Assembly: GCA_022496185.1 (NCBI GenBank)
Contig: WTXG01000418.1
Span: 1 to 24,307, forward strand
DNA: 24,307 nucleotides
Direction of reading: 5' to 3'
Origin: Multifurca ochricompacta
Taxonomy: Eukaryota; Basidiomycota; Agaricomycetes; Russulales; Russulaceae
The translations under genes were made by a program, and so were the position numbers. The notes under the pieces were generated by a model, which ran no database searches, was not told the origin of the DNA, and saw only the letters and a program-made list of their open reading frames with translations. This document shows, piece after piece, positions 1 through 10,084 of the stretch (position 1 is the first letter of the stretch; the number at the start of each line of letters is the position of its first letter).

Positions 1-2120
1 TCGGATGGATCCAGTAAAAGTGCAAGGGATTCGGGAATGGCCCGTACCACGTGTATCAAGGATGTGCGATCCTTCATCGGGTTCTGCAATTTCTACCGAC
101 GATTTGTACGAGGATTCTCGGGTCTGGCCCAACCACTGAATAGCTGTTAAAGAAGGATACACCATGGCACTGGGGAGATGAACAACAACAAGCCTTTGAA
201 CAAATCGAGACTTGTAGGCTCAGAACCAGTCTTCTGCAACCGGACCTGGAAGACCCTTTGAACTCGAAGTAGATGCATCGCGTTTTGCAAACGGAGCTAT
301 ATTAAACCAATGGGATACGACAGGATCGCTTCATCCAGTCGCCTTTTACTCGGAGACATTCTCACCGGCAGAACGGAATTATGATATTTGGGACAGAGAA
401 CTGCTTGCCATTGTGAAAGCACTACGACATTGGCGACCGTACCTAGCAGGAACCCCCATAAAACCATTATTCACACGATCACTCCAACCTATTATATTGG
501 AAGGAACCCCACAAATCAGTCAACGGGTTGCCCACGAAGTCCTAGAACTGGAGGAATATAACTTCGTGTTGAAACATATTGCAGGAAGTCGCAATGCATG
601 CGCAGATGCCTTGTCACGACGCCCGACTGGAACAGTGGAGAAGAGGACAATAATGATGTCACGGTCCTGCCTGAAGAGGTTTTGCGAAGACCGCCGTCGT
701 GAGCCTCCATGACATGGACCTATGGGCTCAAGTGTCACAAAACATGAACCAACATTATGCGAGTCATGGGCAGACGCACATAATCTAAAGAAGATCGATG
801 GTCTTTGGTGGAAGGAGGGGATCGACTCGTTGTCACCGGTGGCGACAACATTAAGAGGGGGGTGATCCATTTTCACCACGACCTTCCCTCTGCGGCCACC
901 CTGGCATTGCAATACATATGCCTTGGCCAAACGAGACTACTGGTGGCCAACATGAAGAAGGATGTGGAAACTATGTGAAAGGATGCGCGGACTGCCAAGC
1001 CAACAAAGTAAACACGCACCCACACCCACCAGCACCATTCCCAATCACACCTACGCCTCATACCATTCCAGACCATTGCAATGGACTTTATAGTCAAACT
1101 CCCCATCTCCAGAGGATTCGACTCCATCTTGACCATCACCGACCATGATTGCTCTAAAGCGGCACTGTTCATACCCTGTAATGAGTCGTCACAGCAGAAG
1201 GCGTAGCCAAACTTTACCTGGATCACGTCTACAGACACTATGGCCTCCCAGAAAAGATCATCTCTGACCGCGACCCACGCTTCACCTCCACCTTTGCTAG
1301 GGCGCTCTGTAAGACCTTGGACATCACCCAGAACATTTCAACCGCCTATCACCCACAGACTGATGGACAATCAGAAAGGACGAACCAATGGCTAGAACAG
1401 TATCTTCGGTTCTGGTGCAATGGACGGCAGGACGACTGGGCTGACTGGTTAGCAATGGCAGAGTTTGCACACAACTCATGGCCCAACGGAACCACCAAGA
1501 CCCCCCATTCTCACTTATCATGGATGGACGCCACGGACCAACTGGACCAAGAAACCCACAAACGTCCCATCGGCTGCGCAGCGTATCAGCCAATGGGAGG
1601 AGATCAGGAAATCGGCCAATGAAAACCTGCTCAAGGCACAAAGAACCCTATCCGAAAGGCCATCGAAGTTCACACCTTATCGGACCAATGACCTCGTCTG
1701 GCTGGAGGGAAAGAACATTCACACGTCACACCCCACGCTAAATTAGCTCCCCGATGCCACGGACCCTTCATGATAACAAGGAAGCTGTCAGATGTGTCAT
1801 ATGAACTCAAACTTCCACCCACATGGAGAATTCACCCAGTCTTCCATGCCCGACTCCTGACACCGTACAGAGAGACAGCCCTGCATGGGGAAAACTTCCC
1901 GAGACCCCCCCCTGAACTAATCGACGGAGAAGCGGAGTGGGAAGTGGAGCGGATTCTAGATTCCTCACGTAAAGGCCGAGGGCGCAAGTTACACTACCTA
2001 ATCAAGTGGAAAGGATTCCCAGACTCTGACAACTCGTGGGAGCCCGCCGGGAATATCTTTGCCCCGGCCCTTATCTCGGAGTTCCATGACCGACACCCAG
2101 AAGCGCCCAAGAATAGTTAA
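1..2120 (+). pseudogene. pol: E1 pol remnant: RT end, RNase H, integrase, chromodomain
   Basis: Order seen: RT connection (MDPVKVQ, then [15 protein letters not shown]) at about 5-115; RNase H to about 640, with ERNYDIWDRELLAIVKAL near 373-423; zinc-binding integrase N-terminus near 840-1000; integrase core with STAYHPQTDGQSERTNQW near 1337-1392; a GPF-type segment near 1760; and a chromodomain (EWEVERIL to SWEPAG) at about 1936-2055, ending at a TAA at 2118-2120. The frame changes repeatedly through 1-2 nt losses compared with E3, for example around 140-260, 750-970 and 1190-1260, so no active enzyme can be made. The longest clean piece is the chromodomain region (1770-2120). Confidence 0.9.
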
Positions 2121-2193
2121 AAGATGACCCAGATCCCAAGAAAATCCCCAGTACATGCTCCCACAGCAACGTCCTACAACCATCAAATCCATC

Positions 2194-3390
2194 ATGTCCT
2201 TCATCGCTGCCAACGCGCCATTGATGCTTTGCCGCTACCACAGTAGTCGTCGAGAACTTCCCTTCCGCTCACCCTTCCACACGTCCCTCCTCACCCATCG
2301 ACTATGAGGCCGCCGAAGCCCGAGTCAAGAACCAGTCCCCAACCCCAACGACGACTTCGAACACTGTGAAGAACCGCATCCAAATGACCTGATAGGTATG
2401 GAGTCGGACGACGAGGTCCCCGAATTCCCTTTTTCGTTAACAACCCGAACTCCTCCACGTACTACCCATTGGAGATCACCATGGGTGACGGGACAGTCGC
2501 ATCGCCAAGTACATCTTCTACACCAATGGAGGGATGGATGTGGCCGGATGCATGAAGAAGGACGGTCCCGTTTATGGAGCTCCAGTATATCTGGAAGAAA
2601 GGTACACCGGTCGTCTGCATCACACCATGACCGACGAACAGCTGGGGCATCTGGCTGCCGAAGATTCGCGGGCCTTCGCCATCGACGAGGTACTGAGTGA
2701 CATGCGACTTCGCATCTCAAAGCCGAGGTAATGAGACTGCGGAAGAATCTAACCTTACGCAACACACTCAATCAACAGTACAAGAACACGCAAAGATGAT
2801 GGCCCGGCTGACCAACGGGATGTTCCAGTCGAGCAGGAGTTGGTGGAGATTCGAAAGAGGTGGAAAAGGGGGAGCTTATCAGACAATTGCGGAAAGGTAC
2901 GCCGACACATACGCCCGACCCCTGCCCCCACGATCATTGGGGGCTGCTCCCGTATTACTGCCAAATCGGTTCGAGATGCCGCGTATGCATGAGAACCCTC
3001 GAGGAGAGACGTGCTGGCGATGTGATAGTAGGTATCACATCAGCTGGAACTGCCCCCTCAATCGCAATGGTGTCACACTGTCATAGCAACCTGCACTGGA
3101 GCAGGTTCTGCATCTTCCGTCGAATAGGAGTTGCCCCGACGATCAGCAACCCGTCCGCATGGTGTGGCAAGTGCCTGCGTCACAATGCCGGCACCGAGAG
3201 TTGGACTGCCCTGTCCACGACCTGTGCCGCTTGTGTGGTCAACGCGGCCCCTATGGTTTCTCCGCACTCACCAGTGCCCCCAGGGGAGGACAAGGAGAAT
3301 TATACAATGGATGATCGTAATGTAGCTGATGACTACTGGAGCTGATACAGGATGATGACGGTACGAGTCGTTTCTAGCCGGGTCTGCTAG
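2194..3390 (+). pseudogene. E1 extra downstream gene (zinc knuckles), frameshifted
   Basis: This lies between pol and the 3' LTR and matches the gene at 19498-20701 in E3. It starts at the same ATG context (MSFIAA in a modified frame) and contains the shared segments DYEAAEAR, YGAPVYLEERYTGR, RAFAIDEV, HAKMMARLTNGMF and TIAERYADTYARPLPPR. A CCHC zinc knuckle CWRCDSRYHISWNC follows near 3010-3051, then a second motif starting CGKCLRHNAG near 3161. The frame ends at TAG 3388-3390, just before the polypurine tract. At least four frameshifts separate the blocks. I do not recognise the family. Retention of the same domains in two diverged copies suggests it was a real gene of the element. Confidence 0.75.
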
Positions 3391-3394
3391 AACC

Positions 3395-3408
3395 AGAAGA
3401 GGGGGTGA
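3395..3408 (+). promoter_or_regulatory. E1 polypurine tract
   Basis: The sequence agaagagggggtga is nearly all purine and lies immediately 5' of the LTR, where plus-strand DNA synthesis is primed in LTR retrotransposons. The same tract precedes the E3 3' LTR. Confidence 0.8.
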
Positions 3409-3995
3409 TGTTACAACCTCTACCGTCTGTCCCGTTTTCTTTTTACTCCCCAACGACACCCCTCCTTGCCACCCACTCTGCACTTCTCGATCACGTCTCC
3501 ATCATGGATCCATCACGTGCCTTACTCCATCCCGTGACCCACTTTGGACTTGTTGATGCACTGTATACCTATGTTTGACTTCTCACGCTTATCTTGTTAT
3601 CTCCTTATCTTTATGACCGGACACTTACTTAATACCCTATCAGAAGCTAGACTTTACACCGTCCGCTTCCGTATATTCGGGCCCACTTGACTCCGTGTCC
3701 TTATCTCATAGACGCTCATCGAGTTACGTATATAAGTCCGCTGTAGCTACACTGTAGACCTCAGACTTGACTTATTGAATACATTGGTGCCTGTCTTCTG
3801 GACATCCCCTTTGATCTTTGACTCAATCGTCTCAAGTACTTCTGGTACTTTTCCGTTCAACATCGTCTTAGGGAGCGCCCCTTTGACTTTGACTCATCCC
3901 ATCTTATCTCCAAGAGACCTTATTGGTTTCTTAACCGAATCCACGAACCGTGCTGTCACACAAGTCATGTGGAACGTCCCGCACCGGGCGTAACA
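3409..3995 (+). repeat. E1 3' LTR (587 bp)
   Basis: It begins TGTTAC and ends GTAACA, the terminal inverted hexanucleotide shared by all LTRs of this family here. It aligns along its full length with 13851-14434 and 20721-21301. It contains tatataag at about 3729-3736 and, 34 nt on, agacttgactt (3763-3773), the transcript-start region. That region differs from E3 by one C-to-T change at a CpG. E1 is thus an older, more diverged copy than E3. Confidence 0.93.
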
Positions 3996-4643
3996 GGAAT
4001 GGTTGTGAAGCCGTTGGTGCAATTGGGAATGGTGCCGGTGGGTGTGGGTGCGTATTCACTTTGTTGGCCTGGCAATCTGTGCATCCCTTCACATATTCTT
4101 CCATGTCTTTCTTCATGTTCGGCCACCAATAGTCTCATTTGGCGAGGGCGTATGTATTGGCAATACCCAGGTGTCCTGCAGAGGGAAGGTCGTGGTGAAA
4201 ATGGATCACCCCCCTCTTAATGTTGTCGCCACCAGTGACAACGAGCCAATCCCTGTCCTTCCACCAGAGGCCATTGATCTTCTTCAGGTTATGTGCATCT
4301 GCCCATGCTTCGCATAATTGTTGATTCATGTTCTGCGACACTTGGGCCCATAAATCCATGTCGTGAAGACTGACGACCGCTGTTTTTGCAAAAACTTCTT
4401 CAGGGAGTACTGTGATGTCATTGTTATCCTCCCCGCCGTCGTTCAGATCTGGTCGTCATGATAGTGCGTCTGCGCGTGCATTGCGACTACCTGCAATGTG
4501 TTTCAACACGAAATTGTATTCTTCTAGCTCTAGAACCTCGCAAGCAACTCGTCGACTGATCTTATGAGGCTCCTTCCAATAGAGTAGGTTGGAGTGGTCA
4601 GTGTGAATAACGGTTTTATGAGGGGTTCCCGCTAGGTATGGTC

Positions 4644-4650
4644 GCCAGTG
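4644..4650 (+). repeat. Target-site duplication, left of solo LTR
   Basis: GCCAGTG here is repeated exactly at 5390-5396, bracketing the inserted 739-bp block. Confidence 0.75.
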
Positions 4651-5389
4651 TGACGCTTTTTGTCAATGTAACAGTTTGTGACACGCGTGTGATGAGCGTG
4701 TGACTTTTGTGACGGTTTTTCAACCCGCGCGCGTTCGACTTTCATCTCAACGTTTGGACTTCTCACTCCGAGTCATGTGACTGGAGTTGATGATCTTTTC
4801 TTATCTGATCTGATTTTCGGACTTAGACTGACTTGGACTGGTACTCATTTACTTTTGGAGTGGGTGCAACACCACTTACATTTCCTGTCTCAATCTCCAC
4901 TGGAGATTCACATGGACATTCACTTTACTATATTGAAACTTCCACTTTACTTACAAAGACACTAGAGTACTTGTATTTAAGCAGTACATACTGGAGAGAC
5001 AGACTTTAAGTCTGTTCTCTTGTATCTAATACAGGTCTACTGTTCTTCACCAGAATCCCCTTGAACTTCCTAAGCTGCAACTTAGGAAGCCTTCACCCCA
5101 GAACCTCCAGCAGGGCCTATTGCCACTGCTTCGACTTGCTTCTTGCATGCGTGCCCTTCTTATCTTGTGTGGGCCTTGAACCCTAACGCGGCCCTCTGTG
5201 GTTCGCTTTGACACCTTGAATTGACTTGCTCTTGATAGCCTTGACCTTGATCCTTGATCCCGGCTCTTGTGGTTCACCCTGACCCCTTGAACCAACTTGT
5301 CCTTGACAGTCTTGACCTTGCAGGCACTCCATATCTTGAAGGGGCTTGACTTGAACGATCCTAGACACAGCAGAGACCTGGCTGTGACA
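4651..5389 (+). mobile_element. Solo LTR of an unrelated LTR retrotransposon
   Basis: This 739-bp block starts TG and ends CA and is flanked on both sides by GCCAGTG. Removing it and one flank copy restores the E2 RNase H reading (ALQHW followed by RPYLAGTPHKT). It contains no coding region. A TATA-like tatttaag (4974-4981), followed about 18 nt later by a hairpin (4999-5015), argues for plus orientation. The right part is rich in CTTGA. The sequence does not resemble the Gypsy LTRs here. A 7-bp duplication is longer than the usual 4-6, so the true ends may be 1-2 nt different. Confidence 0.75.
5194..5337 (+). repeat. Diverged two-copy tandem repeat in the solo LTR
   Basis: Two ~70-bp units (about 5194-5265 and 5266-5337) each begin with ctctgtggttc or a close variant and carry ccttgaa and cttgaccttg in the same order. 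The CTTGA-rich composition makes spurious ORFs on the other strand. Confidence 0.5.
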
Positions 5390-5396
5390 GCCAGTG
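5390..5396 (+). repeat. Target-site duplication, right of solo LTR
   Basis: This is the second copy of GCCAGTG; E2 RNase H sequence resumes directly after it. Confidence 0.75.
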
Positions 5397-7162
5397 TTGC
5401 AGTGCTTTCACAATGGCCAGTAGTTCTCTATCCCAGATGTCGTAGTTTCGCTCTGCCGGCAAGAACGTTTCCGAGTAGAAGGCGACAGGGTGAAGCAACC
5501 CGGTCACGTCTCGTTGATTCAGCACTGCGCCATTGGCAAAGTGAGACGCATTGACCTCCAGTTCAAAGGGTTTTTCTAAATCTGGCTGTAGGAGGACCGG
5601 TTCTGAGCTGATGATGTCGCGAATTTGCTCAAAGGCGTGTTGCTGTTCCTCTGCCCACTGCCATGACACGTCTTTCTTCAATAGTCCGTTTAGTGGCTGG
5701 GCAATGCCGGAAAATCCTCGAACAAATCATTGGTAAAAGTTGCAAAACCCCACAAAGGACCGCACATCTTTGACGCACGTGGGTACGGGCCACTCCCGGA
5801 CTCCTTGGATTTTTACTGGGTCCATTTGCACCTGCCCTCCTTCTAGGATGACTCCCAGGTATTCCACAGTTGGCTGCTCAAATGAGCATTTAGCTGGTTT
5901 AAGGTATAGGTCATGCTCGTGTAAGATGTCCAGCACTTGGTGTACCCATTCTCGGTGGTGAGCAAGGTCATTCGTAGTAGCTACTAGGATATTGTCCATG
6001 TACACCACCACCTCGCCGGTAAGAATGAGATCGCGGAATATATGATTCATCATGGATTGGAATGTGGCTGGCGAGTTGGTAAGGCTGAAAAACATGACAT
6101 TTGGTTCAAAAAGCCCTTGGTTGGTTTTAAACGCTGCTTTACACTGATCTCCCTCCTTGATTCAGACATTGTTGTATCCCCAGTGGATGTCCATTTTAGA
6201 GAATAGGGACTTGTCTTGCATGGTGTCAATGAGCTCCGATATAAGTGGTAGTGGATAGGCGTTTTTCACAGTGTAGGCATTGATTCATCGATAATCCTGG
6301 ACGGGTCGGAGTTTTCCATCTTTCTTCTTGATAAAGAAGAATGGTGATGCATATGGTGACTTCGACAGATGGATATACCCTTTTGCAAGATGTTCCTCGA
6401 GAAATGCAGTGAGTGCCGTTTGCTCCACCTGTGACAGTGGATAGATTTTACAGTCAATTGCTGATGGAGCGTCAGGCACAAATTCAATAGCATGGTCCCA
6501 TGGTCATGCAGGTGGGAAGCGTTGAGATTCTTCCTCTGAGAAGACCTTCCAATGGCAGTGATATTCCTGCGGCACTACCTCTTCAAAGGTCTTTTCCGCC
6601 TGTCCCTCTATCGCCTTCTGCGCGAGTTCCGATGCCTTGGTAGTGAAGCCATAACCCGGATCTTCTTCCTCATTCACCCTACATGCTACCGAATGTCGGG
6701 CGGCATAGTCATATCCCATCGACGTGATAAGGACAGGGTAGAATTCCTTATCCATGGTCGTGTCGCTCCAGTTAATTTTTGGTTCGAATGCCGCGAGCCA
6801 GGGATACCCTAGGATGAGATCTTCGTTGCCTAGATTGGTGACTAGGAAGTGGATGGCTTTCGTTACTTCCCCTACTTGGACATTGAGATCGGTGTAATGC
6901 ATAATTTTCCCTGCTCGGTTGGCAGTTCCATCGATATTCCAGATATTCTTTTCCTGGGGAAGTGCCAGCATTCCCAATCCCATGGTCTTTGCCATTCGTG
7001 GGCTGATAAAGTTGTTGGTGGCGCCTGAGTCAATCAGGATGTCATGGTCGGCCGTTTTCTGTGTAGTCTCGAAATGTACTGGTATTTTCAATGACTTGAA
7101 GCGACTAGTATACACAGAGGTTACATGTAGCACTCATGCCCAGGCCGATGGGTTTGAGCCAA

Positions 7163-8671
7163 TCAAAAATCCTTTTTCGCGAATGCTTTCTCTACCAAGA
7201 TGGCTCTCACTTCTTCGCTTTCTTTCATCATACTCGCCCATATCTCCTGCGCTTTTTCTTCTTTCGTCCTTTTGTCGACAGCTGGTGGGTTATTGCGGAT
7301 GGGCGTGACCGTCGCTTCCGCTGCCCGTGCCCCTTTTTTCAGGCATTCCCTCAACATGTGCCCCTGGGCTTTGCAGCGAAAGCACCTCCCTTCCTTCATC
7401 AGGGTTTGCCTTTCATCTTCAGTGAGTGCAACCCGCGCTCTGGTTCTGTCGGCGGAGGTGTCCATGGCATTTGGATCCCTCTGACTGGCGTGTATGGGTT
7501 TAACTCCGAAGGCGGCCTTCCACTGGTCGCGGGTCTTTCCCTTCTTCATGTCAACCCCAAAGCATGTCTGGAAGTCCAGGTAATCTTGCTGCTGTCGCTG
7601 AGCAGCATCAACCCATGTGTCCCAGTCATTGGGGTGATGGAACTGAATGATATTCTTTACCAGGGGATTGGGCAACCCCTGGGAGAAGAGGTCCAAGGTT
7701 GCCTCTTCATCAGTATCGTAGCTGGCTCTATTGGCCAGACTTCTGAACTTTGCTACGTAGGCGTCCAGTTCTCCTTTCTCCATTCTCAAAGCCTTAAGTT
7801 CTCGAGCAGCCTTCTGCTTGGCCTGCCCGTCTGTAAAGGCATCCTTGAACCTCTGGGCGATGGTTTCCCAGAGGCCTTCACTGGTGGTACGACGACCACT
7901 CTCAATCTGTTTGTTCAGCCACTCCAGCTGTTCCATCATCCAGTCATCTACCGCCTCTCCCCGAATCAATGACAGAAAGAGGTTGGCACGTTGGAAAGGG
8001 TTGATGATCTGGGGGACATCGTGGTTGAAATTCTTGAAGGTGGTGAACTCCAACATGAATTTTTTGCTTTGTGATCGGTCTCCTGTGAACGTCTGTGGTA
8101 ATACACCTGACAGCCATCCCGATGGTGGGGGAATGTTGGGTGGTAACATGGCTGGTGGGGGTGGAGGAGGAGGAGCTGGATCTGGGAGTTGGGCTGCAAT
8201 GGTGGACATGTTCTGGTGAAACGGGGTGACAGTGTCGGTAGACTGTATAGATATCTGGGGAGTTGTCAAAGCAGGGGCTCTGAACGTGACAACTGCCGGT
8301 GCAACTGGGGTTGTAGTCGACGCTAATACCAGTGCTTCTTCACTATGTTCTTCTACATACTCTTCTGGCTCAGAGTCCATAACAATGGCCGGGGGATTTT
8401 CCCTCCACGGTCCTAATCCATATTCAGGTGGGGCGGGTCCTGTAGTAACCCAAGAGTGTCAGCTGTCCGAATATCGGATATGATACCAAACTCTTTTCTC
8501 GTTGTCATATTCTACCGGTTGGTATCTTCTGTCGTGATAGACGTAGTATCCAAACTCGGACTCAAAATCTTTCCAGGTGGCAGAGCCAAGTACTTGTTGT
8601 GAAAGGTCAGGCTCGTCCCTTCGTTTGATGGGTTCTTCTTTAAAGAGGGTCTGACTGCGGCTGGAAGCCAT
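7163..8671 (-). pseudogene. gag: E2 gag, full length with one TGA stop
   Basis: The ATG at 8671 follows the primer-binding site closely and reads MASSRSQTLFKEE. The frame runs to a TGA at 7163-7165, about 502 codons, with a single internal stop at 8459-8461. There E3 has CGA (SDSRNSW), so this is an arginine-to-stop transition. Downstream of that stop 405 codons are open from an ATG at 8380. Features in order: an acidic stretch (DSEPEEYVEEHSEE), a proline run (PAPPPPPPP), a capsid-like region (NPFQRANLFLSL, EGLWETIAQRFKDAF), and a CCHC nucleic-acid-binding knuckle CFRCKAQGHMLREC near 7370-7330. Gag would form the virus-like particle. This is the best-preserved gag in the window. Confidence 0.9.
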
Positions 8672-8677
8672 GATGGG

Positions 8678-8688
8678 AGACTCGACTT
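8678..8688 (-). promoter_or_regulatory. E2 self-priming primer-binding site
   Basis: On the minus strand AAGTCGAGTCT lies 2 nt after the LTR end. It is the perfect complement of AGACTCGACTT in the E2 LTR (minus strand, 8922-8912), near the predicted transcript start. It does not look like a tRNA 3'-end complement (no TGG start). Confidence 0.7.
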
Positions 8689-8690
8689 GA

Positions 8691-9269
8691 TGTTACGTCT
8701 GGTGCGGGATGTTCCACACGACTTGTGTGACAGCATGCTATGCGGGTTTGGATAAGAGACCAATGGGGTCCCTTGGAGTCAAGGTATGGCGAGTCAAAGT
8801 CAAAGAGGCTGTACTCTAAGACAATGTTAAGCAAGAGGATGCCAGAAGCACCGAGACAACTGAGCTTAGGGATCAAGGGAAGTCCGGAAGACAAACACCG
8901 ATGTATTCAATAAGTCGAGTCTGAGCTCTACAGTGTAAACTATAGCTGACTTATATACGTAAAGGGATAGGTGTCTATCGATAAGAATCTCGGAGTCAAG
9001 TGGGCCCAAATATCCCGAAGCGGAGGGCGTAAAGCCTGGCTTCTACTGATAGGGAATTAAGTAAATGTCCGGTCATACAATAAGGAGATAAGCAATAAGC
9101 AAAGATAACAGTGGACAAACATAGGTAAACAGAAGGAGTCATGTGGATGGATGAAGAGCACGTGACGGATCCCACAATGGAGACGTGATCTGATAGTGGA
9201 GAGTGGGTGGCAAGGAAGGGTCATCGTTAGGTAGGAAAAAGAAGATGGGAAGAGACGGGGTTTGTAACA
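8691..9269 (-). repeat. E2 5' LTR (579 bp, minus orientation)
   Basis: On the minus strand it starts TGTTAC at 9269 and ends GTAACA at 8691, and aligns with the E1 and E3 LTRs. The TATA-like tatataag is at 8957-8950 and the transcript-start region AGACTCGACTT at 8922-8912. It directly abuts the minisatellite at 9270. Confidence 0.93.
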
Positions 9270-9557
9270 TCTGGACCATAGGGCGGTGGGTAGTAGCCAT
9301 CATACTTGTGTGCCTGAGAGTGTGATGTTGATGCAAGGCAGAGAGGTTGAGTTTGTGGGGTCTGCAGGGAAGACATACCTCTGGACCATAGGGCAGCAGG
9401 TAGTAGCTGTCATACTCATGTGCCTGAGAGTGCAATGTTGACGCAAGGCAGAGAGGTCAAGTTTGTAGGGTCTGCAGGGAAGACATACCTCTGTGGACCA
9501 TAGGGGCAGCAGGTAGTAGCTGTCATACTTGTGTGCCCAAGAGTGCAATTTTGATGC
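9270..9557 (+). repeat. Minisatellite, ~110-bp unit, about 2.6 copies
   Basis: The units start near 9271, 9381 and 9491, each beginning with a variant of ctctggaccatagggc and carrying gtagtagc, catac, gagagtg and tctgcagggaagacatacc. The last unit stops near gatgc at 9557. The array begins exactly at the E2 LTR end, so E2 inserted into it. Open frames across it are repetitive, and I do not regard them as genes. Confidence 0.85.
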
Positions 9558-9710
9558 TGTCAATTAGAATGTTAGCCTCAAAAGTTAAACAATCATGTAA
9601 CTCACAATGCCATTTTGACAAGGCATGCTCCAGCTAGGGCCTAGCACGAGTGCACTTGTGAGTTACCCAGATCCGAACTTGTGGGTATTTAGATTAGATA
9701 ATCCCATACT

Positions 9711-9747
9711 TGGATCCACATGAGTATGTTCCCATGGATCACCCAGA
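9711..9747 (+). repeat. 37-bp direct repeat, copy 1
   Basis: It starts tggatccacatgagtat and ends cccatggatcacccaga. It recurs at 10781-10817 with one mismatch, a g/t difference in the middle. Confidence 0.8.
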
Positions 9748-9810
9748 GCCATGAGTCCTATACTTGCATGGATCTGAGTACTTGTGGGTATACTTGTAGG
9801 TTTACTTGTA

Positions 9811-9936
9811 AGGTTTGAGGCAGCCAGAGATCTTCATCTCACATACACAGAAAGAATATATATATTACTACACTCCCATGAAGTTTCAAGTCAGATCATG
9901 CATCTGATCCAAAACAAAACAAGAATCAGTTACAAT
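9811..9936 (+). repeat. Dispersed hairpin repeat, diverged copy
   Basis: It shares with 23427-23545 the ordered blocks aggc, cagaga, atatta, ctac, aagtttca, cagatcatgcatctgatc and acaagaatcagttaca. The core cagatcatgcatctg is self-complementary. It is a diverged third copy of the sequence that forms the large inverted repeat at the right end of the window. Confidence 0.65.
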
Positions 9937-10084
9937 ATCTATAGAAATGCAAAAAAATGCAAAAAAATGCGAAGTGTGGGGCACACCAATCAGACCATGC
10001 ATTGCCTTCCTATCTAGGAAGGTAGGCTTAAGAATGCATGTGTCAGCATGCATCGGTACAGAGATGCTGGGATCATGCCTAATT

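Larger units (their letters stand above)
1..3995 (+). mobile_element. E1: 3' half of a Ty3/Gypsy chromovirus
   Basis: The window opens inside the reverse transcriptase of this copy and runs through RNase H, integrase, chromodomain, an extra downstream gene, a polypurine tract and a 3' LTR. Every part aligns by eye with the complete copy E3 at 13851-21301, so both belong to one family; the chromodomain places it among chromoviruses. The 5' LTR, gag and protease lie left of the window. The LTR end at 3995 abuts minus-strand integrase sequence of E2, so E1 inserted into E2. The first five bases after the LTR are ggaat, the expected target duplication, but its partner is off the window. Many small indels break every reading frame. 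Confidence 0.93.
3996..7172 (-). pseudogene. pol: E2 pol pseudogene (protease to integrase zinc domain)
   Basis: Minus-strand order: protease with DSGATNNF near 7030; RT with [20 protein letters not shown] near 6345-6288 and YMDN at about 6002-5991 instead of YMDD; RNase H with ELEVNASHFANG near 5560-5527, where N replaces the usual D; then, beyond the solo LTR, the rest of RNase H; and the integrase zinc domain (VIHFHHDLP to KGCTDCQANK) near 4215-4010. Seven in-frame TGA codons (7134, 6504, 6285, 6162, 5727, 4456, 4135) all fall where E3 encodes arginine. The pol frame is -1 relative to gag, with a short overlap. Integrase is cut at 3996 just before the first catalytic aspartate. The product would be inactive. 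Confidence 0.92.
3996..9269 (-). mobile_element. E2: minus-strand Ty3/Gypsy chromovirus, interrupted
   Basis: Reading the minus strand from 9269: 5' LTR (9269-8691), primer-binding site, gag, protease, RT, RNase H, and integrase up to 3996, where E1 starts. The rest of integrase, the chromodomain and the 3' LTR are presumably beyond E1, left of the window. The unrelated solo LTR at 4651-5389 splits RNase H. E2 is the same family as E1 and E3, but its decay is mainly point mutations: frames stay in register for thousands of bases with isolated TGA stops. It sits in a ~110-bp minisatellite; the expected target duplication is TCTGG at 9270-9274. Confidence 0.93.

Noticed and set aside
5047..5368. 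Minus-strand open frames in the solo LTR
   Set aside because: They come from CTTGA-rich low-complexity sequence inside an LTR.
7136..7972. 278-codon plus-strand open frame
   Set aside because: It is antisense to the well-supported E2 gag, which carries the CCHC knuckle and aligns with E3; it has no recognisable motif.
3996..9269. Classical ascomycete RIP as the cause of the E2 decay
   Set aside because: RIP acts mainly at CpA. The diagnostic changes seen here fit CpG transitions and other contexts look spared, so methyl-CpG deamination fits better.
9139..9563. Minus-strand open frames over the ~110-bp minisatellite
   Set aside because: Protein repeats simply mirror the DNA repeat; no start context or domain.
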